Shown: positions 48,790 to 56,637 of the stretch, one piece after another
Numbering within the stretch: the stretch's first letter is position 1
Layout of the letters: every line of letters begins with the position of its first letter
Assembly: GCA_963707905.1 (NCBI GenBank)
Contig: CAVPSA010000025.1
Location: 186,001 to 250,000, forward strand
DNA from: DASXKD01 sp963707905
GTDB lineage: Bacteria; Actinomycetota; Actinomycetes; Streptosporangiales; Streptosporangiaceae
Length of the DNA stretch: 64,000 nt
Reading direction: 5' to 3'
Translations under genes and position numbers: made by a program
The notes under the pieces: model-generated
Told to the model about the DNA's origin: nothing
What the model saw: only the letters and a program-made list of their open reading frames with translations
Database searches by the model: none

Positions 48790-48840
48790 GCGCGCCGGCG
48801 CGGCAGAATGCGGTTGCATACGTTTGCACTGTAACCCCCG

Positions 48841-49437
48841 GTGGAGAGCGGCGAGTCGGAAGTGTCCGAAGCGGCGGTGTCGGCAGCACCTGCAGGTCTC
48901 GCGCGCGGGACAGGCCCCGCGGCGGACTGGCACTGGCTCATTTCGGCCGCGGATATGGCCGCGGAGGTCAGCGGCGTCTGGCCACTGGCCCGGCATCCCG
49001 CCGCGCAGCGCTGGCCCGGCTACCCCAGGGTGGCCACCCGCACGCCCGGAGCGGGCGCCGAGTCGGTCCGGGTGGCACGGGACTTCACGGCCGCGACGCT
49101 GCGGCGCTGGGGCGTGGACGGCGAGCGGTCCGGCGACATCGTCGTCGTGGTGTCCGAACTGCTGACCAACGCGCTGCGGTACACGGTGCCCTGCCCCGGG
49201 GCGGTCTGGCCGCGCTGGCCGGTCCGGCTCGGTCTGCTGCAGCCGGGCCCGTGGGTGCTGTGCGCGGTGTCCGACCCCAGCGACGAGATCCCGGTGGAGA
49301 AGGACCTGGGCTGGTGCGGTGAGTCGGGCCGCGGGCTGCACGTGGTGTCGGCGCTGTCCGACGAGTGGGGCTGTACGGCGCCCGGGCCCAGGGGCAAGGT
49401 CGTCTGGGCCATGTTCACCACGCAGCAGGCCTGGTAG
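48841..49437 (+). CDS. ATP-binding protein (HATPase_c_2, RsbW-like anti-sigma kinase fold)
   Basis: A 198-residue protein. The GHKL ATPase part (about 75-195) has VARDFTAATLRRWGV, the N-box VVVVSELLTNALRYT and the G1 box SDPSDEIP, ending with the G2 region SGRGLHVVSALSDEWGCTAPGPRGKVVWA. Such proteins are widespread in streptomycetes beside XRE/DUF397 pairs. It is divergent from DUF397. The start is GTG 48841, without an obvious ribosome binding site. Confidence 0.85.
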   Translation: MESGESEVSEAAVSAAPAGLARGTGPAADWHWLISAADMAAEVSGVWPLARHPAAQRWPGYPRVATRTPGAGAESVRVARDFTAATLRRWGVDGERSGDIVVVVSELLTNALRYTVPCPGAVWPRWPVRLGLLQPGPWVLCAVSDPSDEIPVEKDLGWCGESGRGLHVVSALSDEWGCTAPGPRGKVVWAMFTTQQAW

Positions 49438-49482
49438 CCCCGCGCGGCAGTGCCTGACGGCTCCGGCCCCGCGCCGCAGGCG

Positions 49483-50427
49483 TCAGCCTTCGCTGCCCGC
49501 GATCGAGGCCAGCGCGTCCAGCCTGCTGCCCCGCTCGCCGCGGGTCATCCAGCGGTAGCCGATGTAGCCGAGCACGGCGATGACGAGCGACATCACCAGC
49601 GCGATCGTGCCGAGCGCGTTCAGCGCGGGCCCGCCGTTGCCGCCGTGCTGGGTGGAGTAGATGATCACCGAGATCGGCGTGTTGGTGGCGTTGGACGAGA
49701 GCAGGTCGACGATCACGAAGTCGTCGACGACGCCGGAGAACACCAGCACCGCGCTGGCGAAGATGGCCGGGCCGAGCAGCGGCAGCAGCACCCGGCGGAT
49801 CGTCTGGAACTGGTTGGCGCCGAGGTCGGCGGCCGCTTCCTCATACTGCCTGCCCAGCGTGACCAGCCGGGCCTGGACGATGATGGCCGGCCAGCTCACG
49901 TTCCAGGTGACCAGCCCCAGCGTCTCCGGGATGGTGCCGAGCGGCACCTTGCTGTACAGGATGGTGAACACGAAGAACATCGCCACGCCGAAGATCAGCT
50001 CCGGGACGACGAAGGAGAGGATCATGATGAAGTTGAACGTGGACGGCACCGGGCCGCGCCACCGGTTGATGCCAAGCGCGAACGCCACGCCAAGCGGCAC
50101 CGCGATGATCGTGGTCAGGACCGACAGCCGCAGGGTCTGTATCACCGCCGCGTGCAACTGCGGGTTGTGCAGCACGCTGTTGACCGGGTCGGCGAAGTAC
50201 CAGCGCCAGGAGAAGCCCTGCCAGACGCTCTGCGACTTGCCGTTGTTGAACGAGAACAGCACGGCGAGGGCGATCGGCAGCAGCGACCAGATCAGGTACA
50301 GCCAGGTGAAGCCCTCGAGGATCCAGGGGTGCCCCCACGGGTTGCGCCGCGGGATCCACCGCCGGGACAGGGCGCGGGGCCGCGCGGCCGCCTGGCTCGC
50401 GGCCGCGGGGACGCTGGTCGCGGTCAC
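49483..50427 (-). CDS. potC: ABC transporter permease (PotC-like)
   Basis: A 314-residue inner-membrane permease with six predicted spans. The cytoplasmic EAA loop is YEEAAADLGANQFQTIRRVLLPLLGPAI. The C-terminal part after span six is GYIGYRWMTRGERGS. GTG 50427 overlaps the potB stop by four bases. Together with PotD, PotB and the distant PotA it forms a polyamine-type importer. Confidence 0.9.
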   Translation of the reverse strand: MTATSVPAAASQAAARPRALSRRWIPRRNPWGHPWILEGFTWLYLIWSLLPIALAVLFSFNNGKSQSVWQGFSWRWYFADPVNSVLHNPQLHAAVIQTLRLSVLTTIIAVPLGVAFALGINRWRGPVPSTFNFIMILSFVVPELIFGVAMFFVFTILYSKVPLGTIPETLGLVTWNVSWPAIIVQARLVTLGRQYEEAAADLGANQFQTIRRVLLPLLGPAIFASAVLVFSGVVDDFVIVDLLSSNATNTPISVIIYSTQHGGNGGPALNALGTIALVMSLVIAVLGYIGYRWMTRGERGSRLDALASIAGSEG

Positions 50428-51368
50428 ATCGCCTCCCGGGACGAGCGGTTGGTGGCCACCACGTAATAGATCATCGGGACCAGCAGCACGAACAACAGCA
50501 GCATGGACAGCACCGCGCCCTGCCCTTGCAGGCCGGGCGTGCCGAGCTGCCCCGCGATGAGGTTGCCGATCATGGATGTGTTCGCGGCGCCGGACATGAG
50601 CTGGTTGGTGTAGTAGTCGCCGATCATTGGCAGCACGGTGATCAGCAGCCCGGTGAGGATCGGCTGCCGCGACATCGGCAGCGTCACCCGCAGGAACGTC
50701 CGCGCCCGGCCCAGGCCCAGGTCCCGGCCCGCCTCGATCAGCGCCGGGTCGATCCGGTCCAGGCCGGCGTAGAGCACCAGGATCAGGTAGGGGATGTAGC
50801 CGTACACCAGGCCGAGGACCACCGTGACCGGCTTGCCGCCAAGCCAGTTGACCGGCTGCGAGATCAGGCCCAGTGCGGACAGGGCCTTGTTCACGTAGCC
50901 GTCGGTCTGCAGCAGGCCCACCCAGGCCAGCATGCGCATCATGTAGCTGACCCAGAACGGCGCGATCAGCAGCAGCAGGAACAGCCCCTTGCGGCGCCCG
51001 GCGAACCTGGCCACGAAGTAGGCGGCCGGGTAGCCGATCACCAGGCACAGCAGCGAGCCGACGGCCACGTAGACGATCGTCCTGATCACGATGGGGCCGG
51101 CGAACGAGGTGGCCCCCACCAGGTCATGCCACACGTTGATGACGTTGGACGAGCTCCAGTGCAGCGGGTTCCAGGCGGCGATCGGCGTCTCGAACAGCCG
51201 GTTGAGCTGGCCCATGGCGATGGCCAGGACGGCGTAGAACGGCACGACGAACAGCAGGACGAGCCAGATCATCCCCGGTGCCGCCAGGGCGATCCAGAAG
51301 CCCCGCCCGTGCCGCTCCTGCTTCGGTTCCTTGCCGGTGCGGTTTGCCACCGCTACCCGTGCTGCCAT
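50424..51368 (-). CDS. potB: ABC transporter permease (PotB-like)
   Basis: A 314-residue permease with six predicted spans. It starts with GFWIALAAPGMIWLVLLFVVPFYAVLAIAM, followed by the large outside loop typical of PotB and the EAA loop LIEAGRDLGLGRARTFLRVTLPMSRQPIL. It lies nine bases after the potD stop and overlaps potC. Confidence 0.9.
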   Translation of the reverse strand: MAARVAVANRTGKEPKQERHGRGFWIALAAPGMIWLVLLFVVPFYAVLAIAMGQLNRLFETPIAAWNPLHWSSSNVINVWHDLVGATSFAGPIVIRTIVYVAVGSLLCLVIGYPAAYFVARFAGRRKGLFLLLLIAPFWVSYMMRMLAWVGLLQTDGYVNKALSALGLISQPVNWLGGKPVTVVLGLVYGYIPYLILVLYAGLDRIDPALIEAGRDLGLGRARTFLRVTLPMSRQPILTGLLITVLPMIGDYYTNQLMSGAANTSMIGNLIAGQLGTPGLQGQGAVLSMLLLFVLLVPMIYYVVATNRSSREAM

Positions 51369-51377
51369 CGCGTGCCC

Positions 51378-52641
51378 CTAGATTCCGTTGCTCACCACGA
51401 GCCAGGCCTGCTGCCACCGTGCGTCGGCGTCCACCGGGAGCTGGAACTCGCCGACGCCGCGCCGGAAGTCGGCCGGCCGGACCGCCGTGGATATCAGGCT
51501 CTTCGGCAGCAGCTTCTCGGCGACCAGGCGCTGCGGCGTGACCTCGTTCAGCGGCTGCATGTAGCCGTTGAAGCTGATGTTCTCCAGGACGTTCGGCAGG
51601 TTCTCCAGGTAGTCGAGGAACAGGTGCGCGAGCACCGGGTTCTTCGCGCTGCGCAGCACCGTGTTGGTGTCGTTGGCCACCGGGCCCTTGCCGTCCCTGG
51701 GGAACCAGTAACCGACCACGTCGACGGGCGTGCCCTTGGGCATGTAGTAGGCCGCCGCCGCCATGTCCCCGGACCAGGCGTGGTGGATCCAGGTCTCGGC
51801 CGTCGGTACCTCGGTGTAGTCGTTGTTGTCGATCCGCACGTTCACCAGGCTGGTCAGTTGCTCGAGGGTGCGCCGGGACAGGGCGATCTGGCGCGGGTCG
51901 GTGGTGTTCAGGTTGTAGATCCCGTTCTTCATCAGCCCGAGGCTGATGGCCTCGCGGTAGTCGTCGAGGATCGCGACCTTGCCCTTGTACTTCGGCTGCC
52001 AGAGCATCGCCCAGGGGTTCCGCATCGTGTACGGGTTCTCGGGGACCAGGTCCTTCCGCCACGAGATGCCCGTGGTGTAGATCGTGTACGGCACCGTGTA
52101 CCGCCAGCCCCGGTCGTAGAAGGGGTTGGTGAAGTCGGGCCAGGCCTGGCTGATGTTCGGGATATAGCTGTGGTTCAGCGGCTGGATCAGCTTCGACTCG
52201 ATGAGCTGGCCGAGGGTGTCCACGGTGACGCCCATGAACACGTCGTAGGACAGTCCGCTGCGCAGCTTGGACAGCGCCTCGTTCATGGTGTTGAACGTGG
52301 TCAGCTCGACCTTGCAGTTGTACTTCTTGGCGAAGCTGTTCAGGCAGGACTGGTTGACGTAGGCGACCCAGTTGTAGACCTGCAGGGTGGCCCCGGTCTC
52401 CGGGGCCAGGCCGCTCTTGATCGCCTGGTTGTCCGCGGAACAGCGGCCAGGTGACCGGGTTGCTGGGCCGGGGCAGCGGGACCGTGCCGCTGCCGGCCAG
52501 TGCGGGCGCGCACGCCTCAAGCAGGGCACCGCCGCCCAGGGCCCCGAGCCCGGCCATCGCGCTGCGGCCCAGGAACCCGCGCCGGGACATCGTTATTCGC
52601 GGCGGGCCATCTTCGGTCCAGCCCTCACGTGGGTGTGCCAC
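51378..52641 (-). pseudogene. potD: substrate-binding lipoprotein (PotD-like), one frameshift
   Basis: The N-terminus has a twin-arginine signal (MSRRGFLGRSAMAGLGALGG) ending in a lipobox LLEAC, so the folded protein would be exported by Tat and anchored. It reads to SNPVTWPLF and then needs another frame: ADNQAIKSGLAPETGATLQVYNWVAYVNQSCLNSFAKKYNCKVE and on to the end, the PotD/spermidine-putrescine-binding fold. The shift is at about 52433-52441, where one extra C in CCGCGG explains it. All sequence beyond is well conserved, so an assembly error is as likely as a mutation. AGAGGTGA precedes GTG 52641; ATG 52590 is an alternative. It heads the potD-potB-potC operon behind regulon site 5. Confidence 0.85.
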
Positions 52642-52690
52642 CAGTCACCTCTTCTCTGGCGGCCCTGACATCAGGAAGACTCAGGCTTCC

Positions 52691-52708
52691 TGACTGAACA
52701 GTCCGTCA
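52691..52708. promoter_or_regulatory. regulon palindrome site 5 (potDBC)
   Basis: TGACTGAACAGTCCGTCA keeps the outer TGAC/GTCA arms and one strong half-site (TGACTGAAC). It is the most divergent of the five and lies 50 bp upstream of potD. Confidence 0.6.
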
Positions 52709-52821
52709 ATAACAGGTACCCTTCCGCCGCCCCGGCGCGCAAGGCTTTCCAGTAAAACGCCCCTTTCGGGTACCGCCGCCCGCCGCGTGCCGCCTGCGGC
52801 ATCCCCGCCACCATGCCCATC

Positions 52822-54216
52822 TCAGGCGGCGGTCCCGCAGGCCCTCACCGCGCGCGCGAACACGCCGAAGTTTACGACCAGCCGGTCGATGTCCTGCTCA
52901 TCGTGCTGCACCGAGATGAGCCATTGTTCGATCTTGCCCCAGGGTGGGAGGAAGACGCCACCGTTGTGCTGGAACAGCCAGTGCGCGTGGCTGTAGCGGT
53001 CGTCGACGCCCAGGAAGCCGCGGTAGTCCCGGACCGGCCGGTCGGAGAACACCACGCAGCCCTTGGCGCCCGCGGTCACCACGTGCGCGGCCAGCCCGGA
53101 CGCGGCGATCTCCCGCTCGATGCCGGACGCGGCGCGCTGCGCGAGGGCGTCGATCCGCTGGTAGGCCTCGGCGGTGGCGACCTCGGTGAGCATCGCCCGG
53201 GCGGCCGCCAGCGCGAGCGGGTTGCCGTTGAACGTGCCTACCATCTCGTAGCCGCCCGCCGCGACGTGCGCCATCACCTCGGCCGTGCCGCCGATCGCGG
53301 CGACGGCGACCCCGCCGCCGATCGCCTTGGCCAGGCAGGTGATGTCGGGCACCACGCCGGTCAGCCCGGTGGCCCCGGCCGGGCCCGCGGTCAGGCCGGT
53401 CTTGACCTCGTCGAACGTGAGCAGGGCGCCGCGGGAGTGGAGCAGGTCCTTCAGCGCCGCCAGGTATCCGGGCTCGGGGTGGATGATCCCGGCGTTCATC
53501 ATGATCGGCTCGATGATCATCCCGGCGATCTCGTCCGGGTGCTCGTCCAGCAGCCTGGCGACGCTGTCCAGGTCGTTGAAGCTGGCCACCAGGGTCAGCT
53601 TGATGAACGGGCCGGGGATGCCGGTGCTCGACGGTACCTGGGCGGGCTTGCCCTCCGGGCCGGCCTCGTCGGCCTCGGGTCCCACGGAGACCTGCACCGA
53701 GTCGTGGTGGCCGTGGTAGCCGCCCTCCACCTTGATGATCAGGTCGCGCCCGGTGATCGCCCGCATCAGGTGGACGGCGTCCATGGTGGCCTCGGTGCCC
53801 GAGTTGGCGAACCGCCACTGGGGCTGGCCGAACCGGGCGGCAAGCTCACCGGCCACCACCACGGCGTCCGCCGTGGGCTGGGCGAAGTGGGTGCCCTGAG
53901 CGACCTGGCGGGTCACCGCCGCCACGATCGCCGGGTGCGCGTGCCCGGCCAGTCCCACACCGTATCCGCCGTGCAGGTCGACGTACTCGTTGCCGTCGAC
54001 GTCATAGATCTTGGAGCCGCGGCCATGGCTCAGCCAGACCGGCTGCGGCGCGGTGATCTGCCAGCTCGAGGTCACTCCGCCGGCCAGGAACCCGGCCGCT
54101 TCCGTGGCCATGCGGCGCGATTCCGGCTGGCGTTCGGCGAATATTCTCTCCTGCTCGGCGATGACTTCCGCGAGGTCCGCGGGCAGTCGGACGGTGCTGT
54201 CCTGCGTGGTGGACAC
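52822..54216 (-). CDS. class III aminotransferase (GSA-aminomutase-like)
   Basis: A PLP enzyme of 464 residues. Landmarks are HGRGSKIYDVDGNEYVDLHGGYGVGLAGHAHP, the PLP phosphate site FANSGTEATMDAVHL, GGYHGHHDSV, Asp269 in LLTFDEVKTG and the Schiff-base Lys297 in ITCLAKAIGGG. It is closest in pattern to glutamate-1-semialdehyde aminomutase-like proteins used for omega-transamination in catabolic clusters. AGGAGGG six bases before GTG 54216 sets the start. An in-frame ATG at 54243 is part of the operator and not preferred. It would deaminate an amine end group within the proposed pathway. Confidence 0.88.
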   Translation of the reverse strand: MSTTQDSTVRLPADLAEVIAEQERIFAERQPESRRMATEAAGFLAGGVTSSWQITAPQPVWLSHGRGSKIYDVDGNEYVDLHGGYGVGLAGHAHPAIVAAVTRQVAQGTHFAQPTADAVVVAGELAARFGQPQWRFANSGTEATMDAVHLMRAITGRDLIIKVEGGYHGHHDSVQVSVGPEADEAGPEGKPAQVPSSTGIPGPFIKLTLVASFNDLDSVARLLDEHPDEIAGMIIEPIMMNAGIIHPEPGYLAALKDLLHSRGALLTFDEVKTGLTAGPAGATGLTGVVPDITCLAKAIGGGVAVAAIGGTAEVMAHVAAGGYEMVGTFNGNPLALAAARAMLTEVATAEAYQRIDALAQRAASGIEREIAASGLAAHVVTAGAKGCVVFSDRPVRDYRGFLGVDDRYSHAHWLFQHNGGVFLPPWGKIEQWLISVQHDEQDIDRLVVNFGVFARAVRACGTAA

Positions 54217-54231
54217 GGTGGTCCCTCCTAT

Positions 54232-54251
54232 TTGACTGAACATTCAGTCTA
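54232..54251. promoter_or_regulatory. regulon palindrome site 4 (aminotransferase)
   Basis: TTGACTGAACATTCAGTCTA matches site 3 at 18 of 20 positions and has the same symmetric arms. It lies 16 bp upstream of the aminotransferase start. Confidence 0.82.
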
Positions 54252-54329
54252 AAAGCAGGCACAGCGCCCTGACAAGGCCCGCTGCCCGCCCGGCGGCCTG
54301 GGTCACCAGCGTGCGAGGCATGGTCTTCA

Positions 54330-54520
54330 TCATCGGTGATCCCCTGCCCGGCTTCCACCAGCCGCCTCGCCGTATCCAGCGCGGAAGCCCACATGTCGTC
54401 CAGGAACCGGCGCAGCCCCGCCAGCCCCGCCGGCCCGGTAGAGCCGCCGGGTGCCCTCCCGGCGCTCGGTAAGCAGGCCGGCGTTCCGCAGCACGGTGAG
54501 GTGCTGGCTGACCGCGGTCA
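54330..54520 (-). pseudogene. ArsR-family regulator remnant
   Basis: Only the second half of an ArsR repressor can be read: TAVSQHLTVLRNAGLLTERREGTRRLYRA (recognition helix and wing). After a frame change near 54425 it continues RPAGLAGLRRFLDDMWASALDTARRLVEAG, the usual C-terminal helix. The first 40-50 residues are absent; the sequence runs straight back into the end of the DUF3054 gene. It is a deletion product with a second frameshift and no start codon. Confidence 0.65.
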
Positions 54521-54868
54521 ACCAACAGAGAGGCGCTGGGCGGCCAGCCGCCAGCCGAGCAGGAACAGCCCGAGGAACAGCAGGGAGACCACGATGAACG
54601 CCAGCGCGGTTCCCTGGCCGGCCAGCACCCGGAGCACCTGGCCGAGGGCCACGGTGGCCAGCCACACCCCGATGCCGGTGGGCACCAGGGCGAACGGCTG
54701 CCGCCACGCCCGGGTAGCCAGCTCGCCAGCCGCCAGCCCGGCCAGGAACGGCCAGGAGGTGGAAACCACCCCGGCCAGGGTGTCGCCCGCATGGTGGTTC
54801 GCCCGGCCGATCACCACAAAGATCAGCACGCAGCAGACGTCGGCCAGGACGCCGAGGGCGGCACGCAT
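54518..54868 (-). CDS. DUF3054 family membrane protein
   Basis: A 116-residue protein with four likely spans: ALGVLADVCCVLIFVVIGRANHH (signature), TSWPFLAGLAAGELATRAW, TGIGVWLATVALGQVLRVL and FIVVSLLFLGLFLLGWRL. The function of DUF3054 is unknown. It begins 4 nt after the exchanger stop, so it is probably in its operon. Its C-terminus may be shortened by the deletion that removed the start of the ArsR gene. Confidence 0.8.
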   Translation of the reverse strand: MRAALGVLADVCCVLIFVVIGRANHHAGDTLAGVVSTSWPFLAGLAAGELATRAWRQPFALVPTGIGVWLATVALGQVLRVLAGQGTALAFIVVSLLFLGLFLLGWRLAAQRLSVG

Positions 54869-54872
54869 GCGC

Positions 54873-55974
54873 TCAGCGTAGGCGCCTGCGCCGCCGTGCG
54901 AGGCCCGCCCCGCTGCATATCACAACGATCGCGAGCGGCACGATGCTCCCGCCCAGCCCGGGCTCCGCCGAGTGGGCGACGATCGAGAGCGATCCGAGGA
55001 ACACCAGGTAGGCCCCGATGATGAGGGCCCCGGTGACGCGGGTCATGCCGCTGTCGCGGTAGGCGAACGCCAGCGCGATGAGGGTCAGCACCAGGTACCA
55101 GACGGCGATCAGGTCCGCCTGGCCCGACGGTGCCCCGAGCCCGGTGATCGTCGCGGGCACCAGCAGCCCGGCGGTGACGTTCAGCGCGTTGCTGTTCAGC
55201 GTGGTGCTCAGCATGGCGGCGCCGCGGCCACGCGCCGCGAGGTACACCGCGGCGACCGAGTTGGGCAGGCTGGTGACCGCGGCGAGCACCACCCCGCCGA
55301 TGATGATCGGCGGGATCGAGAAATGGGTGCCGAGCCGGATCGCGGCCTGTTCCATGGCCACGCTGGCGGCGACCACGACCACCAGCATCGCGCACGGCCA
55401 CGGCCACGTCCCTGCCCCGGCCGTGCGCCGGGTGGATGACCTCTTCGAGTTCGGCCTCCTCCTCGGACACCGCCTCGGCCAGCCACGACTCCCAGCGCCG
55501 GGCCAGCGGGAGGCGGGCCAGCCGGGCCCGGCTGGCCCCGAGCACGATCAGGTAGGGGATCAGGGCGGCGAGGGCGGCGACGAGCGCCGCCCCGGCCGGG
55601 ATCAGGCCGAGCACCATGACCAGGCAGACCACGGCCATCCAGACCCCGACCACCCCGCCGAGCAGGATCACCTTGCGGTGCAGCGCGATCCGGCCGGCCA
55701 CCACGGCACCGAGGCCGAGCAGCGCGGCGAGGTTGAACACGTTGGAGCCGATGACCACCCCGGCGCCGACCTTGTTCTGGTGCATGCTCAGCGCGGTCAC
55801 CGCGGAGGTGATCTCCGGTGCGTCCCCGGCCAGCGCGGCCAGCACGCCGAGCAGCCCCTCGGACAGGCCGAGCCGCTCGCCGATCCGTTCCAGCCGGGTC
55901 ACCAGCACGTAACTGGCGCCGAGGCTGACGGCCGCTCCAGCCAAGAAGATGATCAGGTCGGCTGTGGCTACCAC
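54873..55974 (-). pseudogene. Ca2+/cation antiporter (sodium/calcium exchanger family), one frameshift
   Basis: A membrane antiporter of about 366 residues in two homologous halves. The first half has GLLGVLAALAGDAPEITSAVTAL (alpha-1 repeat) and NKVGAGVVIGSNVFNLAALLGLG. After an acidic loop (SEEEAELEEVIHP) the frame changes. The second half reads AMLVVVVAASVAMEQAAIRLG, then GVVLAAVTSLPNSVAAVYLA (alpha-2) and LNSNALNVTAGLL. Removing one C near 55388-55394 joins the halves. GTG 55974 overlaps the stop of the lipoprotein gene by 7 nt. If intact it would exchange calcium or another cation. Confidence 0.82.
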
Positions 55975-56534
55975 GGGTTACCGGACGGGCCGTAGACCTG
56001 GGCCTGCAGGCCGGGCGCGGTGACCGAGGTGCCGCAGACCGGTGGGGGCAGCCGGTCGTTCGCCGCCGCCCACAGCGCCCAGGCGTACAGCGATGTGCGC
56101 TGGGCCTGCGGGCTGTTGCGGGCGGTGTGCGTGGGCACCCACACGCCCCCCTTGCGCACCCAGTTGGCGCCGAACGCCAGGTAGTGCGTCAGGTGGCCGT
56201 TGATCACGAACGTCTGCGGGTACGGCCCCGGGGCGTCGTGGGTGCGGAACCAGTTCTGGAAGTCGATCGCGTCCGTGCTGTCGATGTGCACGGTCCGGCC
56301 GTTCAGCCAGGACTGGCCGCCGGGGCGGAGCCCGGCGGTGCGGATGGCGCACTGGACAAGCAGGGCCGGCGCGTCCGCGACGCGGACGGCGGCCGGGTCG
56401 CTCGCGAAGGTCGGATGCGGTTTCTTCTTCGGCGGCAGCGCGAACCCGCCGCAACCGGCCAGGGCAACGCTGGCCACGGCCAGGGCAGCCACCGCCGCGG
56501 GGCCTCGCCTTGTGCCGCAGTGCCTGCCGCGCAT
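55968..56534 (-). CDS. putative lipoprotein of unknown function
   Basis: A 188-residue protein with a signal sequence and lipobox (ALAVASVALAGCGG), a Pro/Lys-rich spacer and a globular part. That part includes SWLNGRTVHIDSTDAIDFQNWFRTHDAPGPYPQTFVINGHLTHYLAFGANW. No family is recognised. GAGAGGG lies just before ATG 56534. It overlaps the exchanger start. Confidence 0.7.
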   Translation of the reverse strand: MRGRHCGTRRGPAAVAALAVASVALAGCGGFALPPKKKPHPTFASDPAAVRVADAPALLVQCAIRTAGLRPGGQSWLNGRTVHIDSTDAIDFQNWFRTHDAPGPYPQTFVINGHLTHYLAFGANWVRKGGVWVPTHTARNSPQAQRTSLYAWALWAAANDRLPPPVCGTSVTAPGLQAQVYGPSGNPW

Positions 56535-56637
56535 CTCGCCCTCTCCGCCGGGCCGTCCCGGCCGCCTTCCGGCCGCAGTGACCGCAGCGTAGCCTGAACC
56601 TGCGGGCGGCGAGACCGCGCTCACGAAAGGCCAATTC

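Noticed and set aside
54217..54243. Upstream ATG (54243) as start of the aminotransferase
   Set aside because: It lies inside the palindrome, whereas GTG 54216 has an ideal AGGAGGG at the right distance.
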